Position numbers and translations under genes: made by a program. A model generated the notes under the pieces. That model was not told the origin of the DNA and searched no databases. It was given only the letters and a program-made list of their open reading frames with translations. 5,694 nucleotides of DNA from an uncultured Clostridia bacterium (GTDB lineage Bacteria; Bacillota; Clostridia; Oscillospirales; Ruminococcaceae), in NCBI GenBank assembly GCA_947629275.1, contig CANRDG010000124.1, positions 1 through 5,694 of the forward strand, written 5' to 3'. Each line of letters opens with the position of its first letter. The first letter of the stretch is position 1. Positions 4,711 to 5,694 of the stretch are shown one piece after another.

Positions 4711-5657
4711 ACTGCCGCCTCCTTTGCCGCCGCCTTTTTCTCTTTCTTCTTCGCGCCGACGGGTCTAGCTCCTGTCAGCATATCTATATAAGGCGTAACT
4801 ATATTCATAAGAAGTATCGAGAACGAAACGCCCTCGGGGTATGAGCCGTAAAATCTGATAACGCAGGTAATTATGCCGCAGCCTAAACCGAATATAACTT
4901 TTCCAAGCGTGGTTACAGGCGTTGTTACATAATCGGTAGCCATAAACAGCGCGCCGAGCATAAGACCGCCCGAAAGCACCTGATAGAGTGGATCTTCGCC
5001 TGCAAGCCATGAAAATGCCGCCACCGTACCAATGAACGCAACAGGCGTTGCAGGGGAGATAATTCTCATTCCGATAAGATACAGACCGCCAAGCAGCAGT
5101 GCAAAGGCGCACGTTTCGCCGAGGCAGCCGCGCACCGTACCCAAAAACAGATCGGAATAGCTTGCGGCTTTTGAAACGAGCGGAGTTGCTGTAGTTGCCG
5201 CATCATAGACTTCGGGTTGCAGCATGGGGTCTGTCCACGCTGTCATAGCCGATGGGAACGACAGGAAAAGCACTATTCTGCCGACTATTGCAGGGTTTGC
5301 AAAGTTGTTGCCTAATCCGCCGAACAGCTGTTTTACTATAACTATCGCAACAAACGTGCCGAGTATTGCCATCCAGTAAGGCAGGCTGCGCGGAAGATTA
5401 AGCGCAAGTATCATGCCGGTTACAGCCGCCGAAAGGTCGCCCGTCGTGTCGGGGCGTTTCATTACAAGAGTGCAAAGTCTTTCCCAGATTATCGCCGAGC
5501 CTGTGCATACCCCGACGAGTATCAGCGCTCTGCCGCCGAAAATAAGCGTTGCGGCAATAACGGCAGGGAGCAGCGCTATCAGAACGTTGCCCATTATCTT
5601 AGATGTTGCCGCCCCTGCCCTTATATGCGGCGACGGCGAAACTATAAGTTTATCCAT
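4707..5657 (-). CDS. rnfD: RnfD, membrane FMN subunit of the ion-translocating ferredoxin:NAD+ oxidoreductase
   Basis: This is the 316-residue RnfD/NqrB-family integral membrane subunit, which carries a covalently bound FMN and takes part in electron transfer coupled to ion translocation. The N-terminus has the family start SPSPHIR (residues 7-13). The segment GNNFANPAIVGR (116-127) matches the conserved family motif. TTATPL (155-160) is the flavinylation site, with Thr158 the expected acceptor of FMN from ApbE. About eight to ten hydrophobic helices fill residues 23-290. The C-terminus is a cytoplasmic Lys/Ala-rich tail (302-316). The ATG follows GGAG (5667-5670) at 9 bases and sits right after the presumed rnfC stop. 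Its stop overlaps the rnfG start by 4 bases (ATGA). Length is typical for the family. Confidence 0.96.
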   Translation of the reverse strand: MDKLIVSPSPHIRAGAATSKIMGNVLIALLPAVIAATLIFGGRALILVGVCTGSAIIWERLCTLVMKRPDTTGDLSAAVTGMILALNLPRSLPYWMAILGTFVAIVIVKQLFGGLGNNFANPAIVGRIVLFLSFPSAMTAWTDPMLQPEVYDAATTATPLVSKAASYSDLFLGTVRGCLGETCAFALLLGGLYLIGMRIISPATPVAFIGTVAAFSWLAGEDPLYQVLSGGLMLGALFMATDYVTTPVTTLGKVIFGLGCGIITCVIRFYGSYPEGVSFSILLMNIVTPYIDMLTGARPVGAKKKEKKAAAKEAAV

Positions 5658-5694
5658 TCAGGCGCGCTCCTTTCCTACTGTCTTAAAAGCTCTT
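5658..5694 (-). CDS. rnfC: 3' end of RnfC (partial, cut by window edge)
   Basis: Reading the minus strand in the frame of the TGA at 5658-5660 gives the tail RAFKTVGKERA and a stop directly before the rnfD ATG. Only 11 codons are visible, so the identity is inferred from position: in Clostridia rnfC lies immediately upstream of rnfD. RnfC is the peripheral subunit that carries FMN and Fe-S clusters and reacts with NAD(H). The ribosome binding site of rnfD lies within these last codons, which fits translational coupling. It could be another upstream gene if the order here is unusual. Confidence 0.6.
   Translation of the reverse strand, partial: RAFKTVGKERA

Noticed and set aside
900..4791. 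Several plus-strand open frames of 65-145 codons opposite the rnf genes
   Set aside because: They are antisense shadows of strongly conserved genes; none has a recognisable domain or a promoter and ribosome binding site.
4707..5657. NqrB of a Na+-NQR rather than RnfD
   Set aside because: The neighbours include RnfB with ferredoxin-type clusters, and the order C-D-G-E-A-B is that of Rnf; NQR has NqrF instead of RnfB.

Overview
The window holds most of an Rnf operon on the minus strand, followed downstream by a tRNA-Lys gene inside an unusually structured non-coding region. The organism is most likely an anaerobic low-to-mid-GC Firmicute of class Clostridia. This is an inference from the gene order rnfC-D-G-E-A-B, Clostridia-type sequences, strong AGGAGG-type ribosome binding sites, and a tRNA with encoded CCA. 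A gut or rumen Oscillospiraceae/Ruminococcus-type host is plausible but not proven.

Right to left (direction of transcription): the last codons of rnfC (5658-5694, cut by the edge), rnfD (4707-5657), rnfG (4156-4710), rnfE (3459-4163), rnfA (2878-3447), a 423-residue protein of the 2-hydroxyacyl-CoA dehydratase activase-related family (1607-2878), and rnfB (815-1606). All junctions are overlaps or gaps of at most 11 bases, so this is one translationally coupled operon. The Rnf complex couples electron flow between reduced ferredoxin and NAD+ to Na+ or H+ translocation. RnfB takes electrons from ferredoxin, RnfA/RnfE hold an intramembrane Fe-S cluster, RnfD/RnfG carry covalent FMN, and RnfC reduces NAD+. 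The protein lodged between rnfA and rnfB is not a canonical Rnf subunit and is the main protein-level oddity.

Left of rnfB, a near-consensus promoter (TTGACT-17-TATAAT, minus strand, 743-771) starts an independent transcript at about 736. From there to a terminator-like stem at 139-171 with a U-run (135-139) lies a chain of about a dozen stem-loops with a perfect tRNA-Lys(UUU) in the middle (419-494). Several stems pair only on the minus strand, through G-U wobbles. A 20-base repeat that folds into a small hairpin occurs at the predicted 5' end and again just before the tRNA. I read this as a candidate large structured RNA of about 600 bases with an embedded tRNA. It could belong to, or resemble, the ornate large RNA classes (GOLLD, ROOL), or be new.

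At the left edge a second strong minus-strand promoter (TTGACA-18-TATAAT, 40-69) has a 7-bp inverted repeat over its -10 box, a likely repressor operator for a gene beyond the window.
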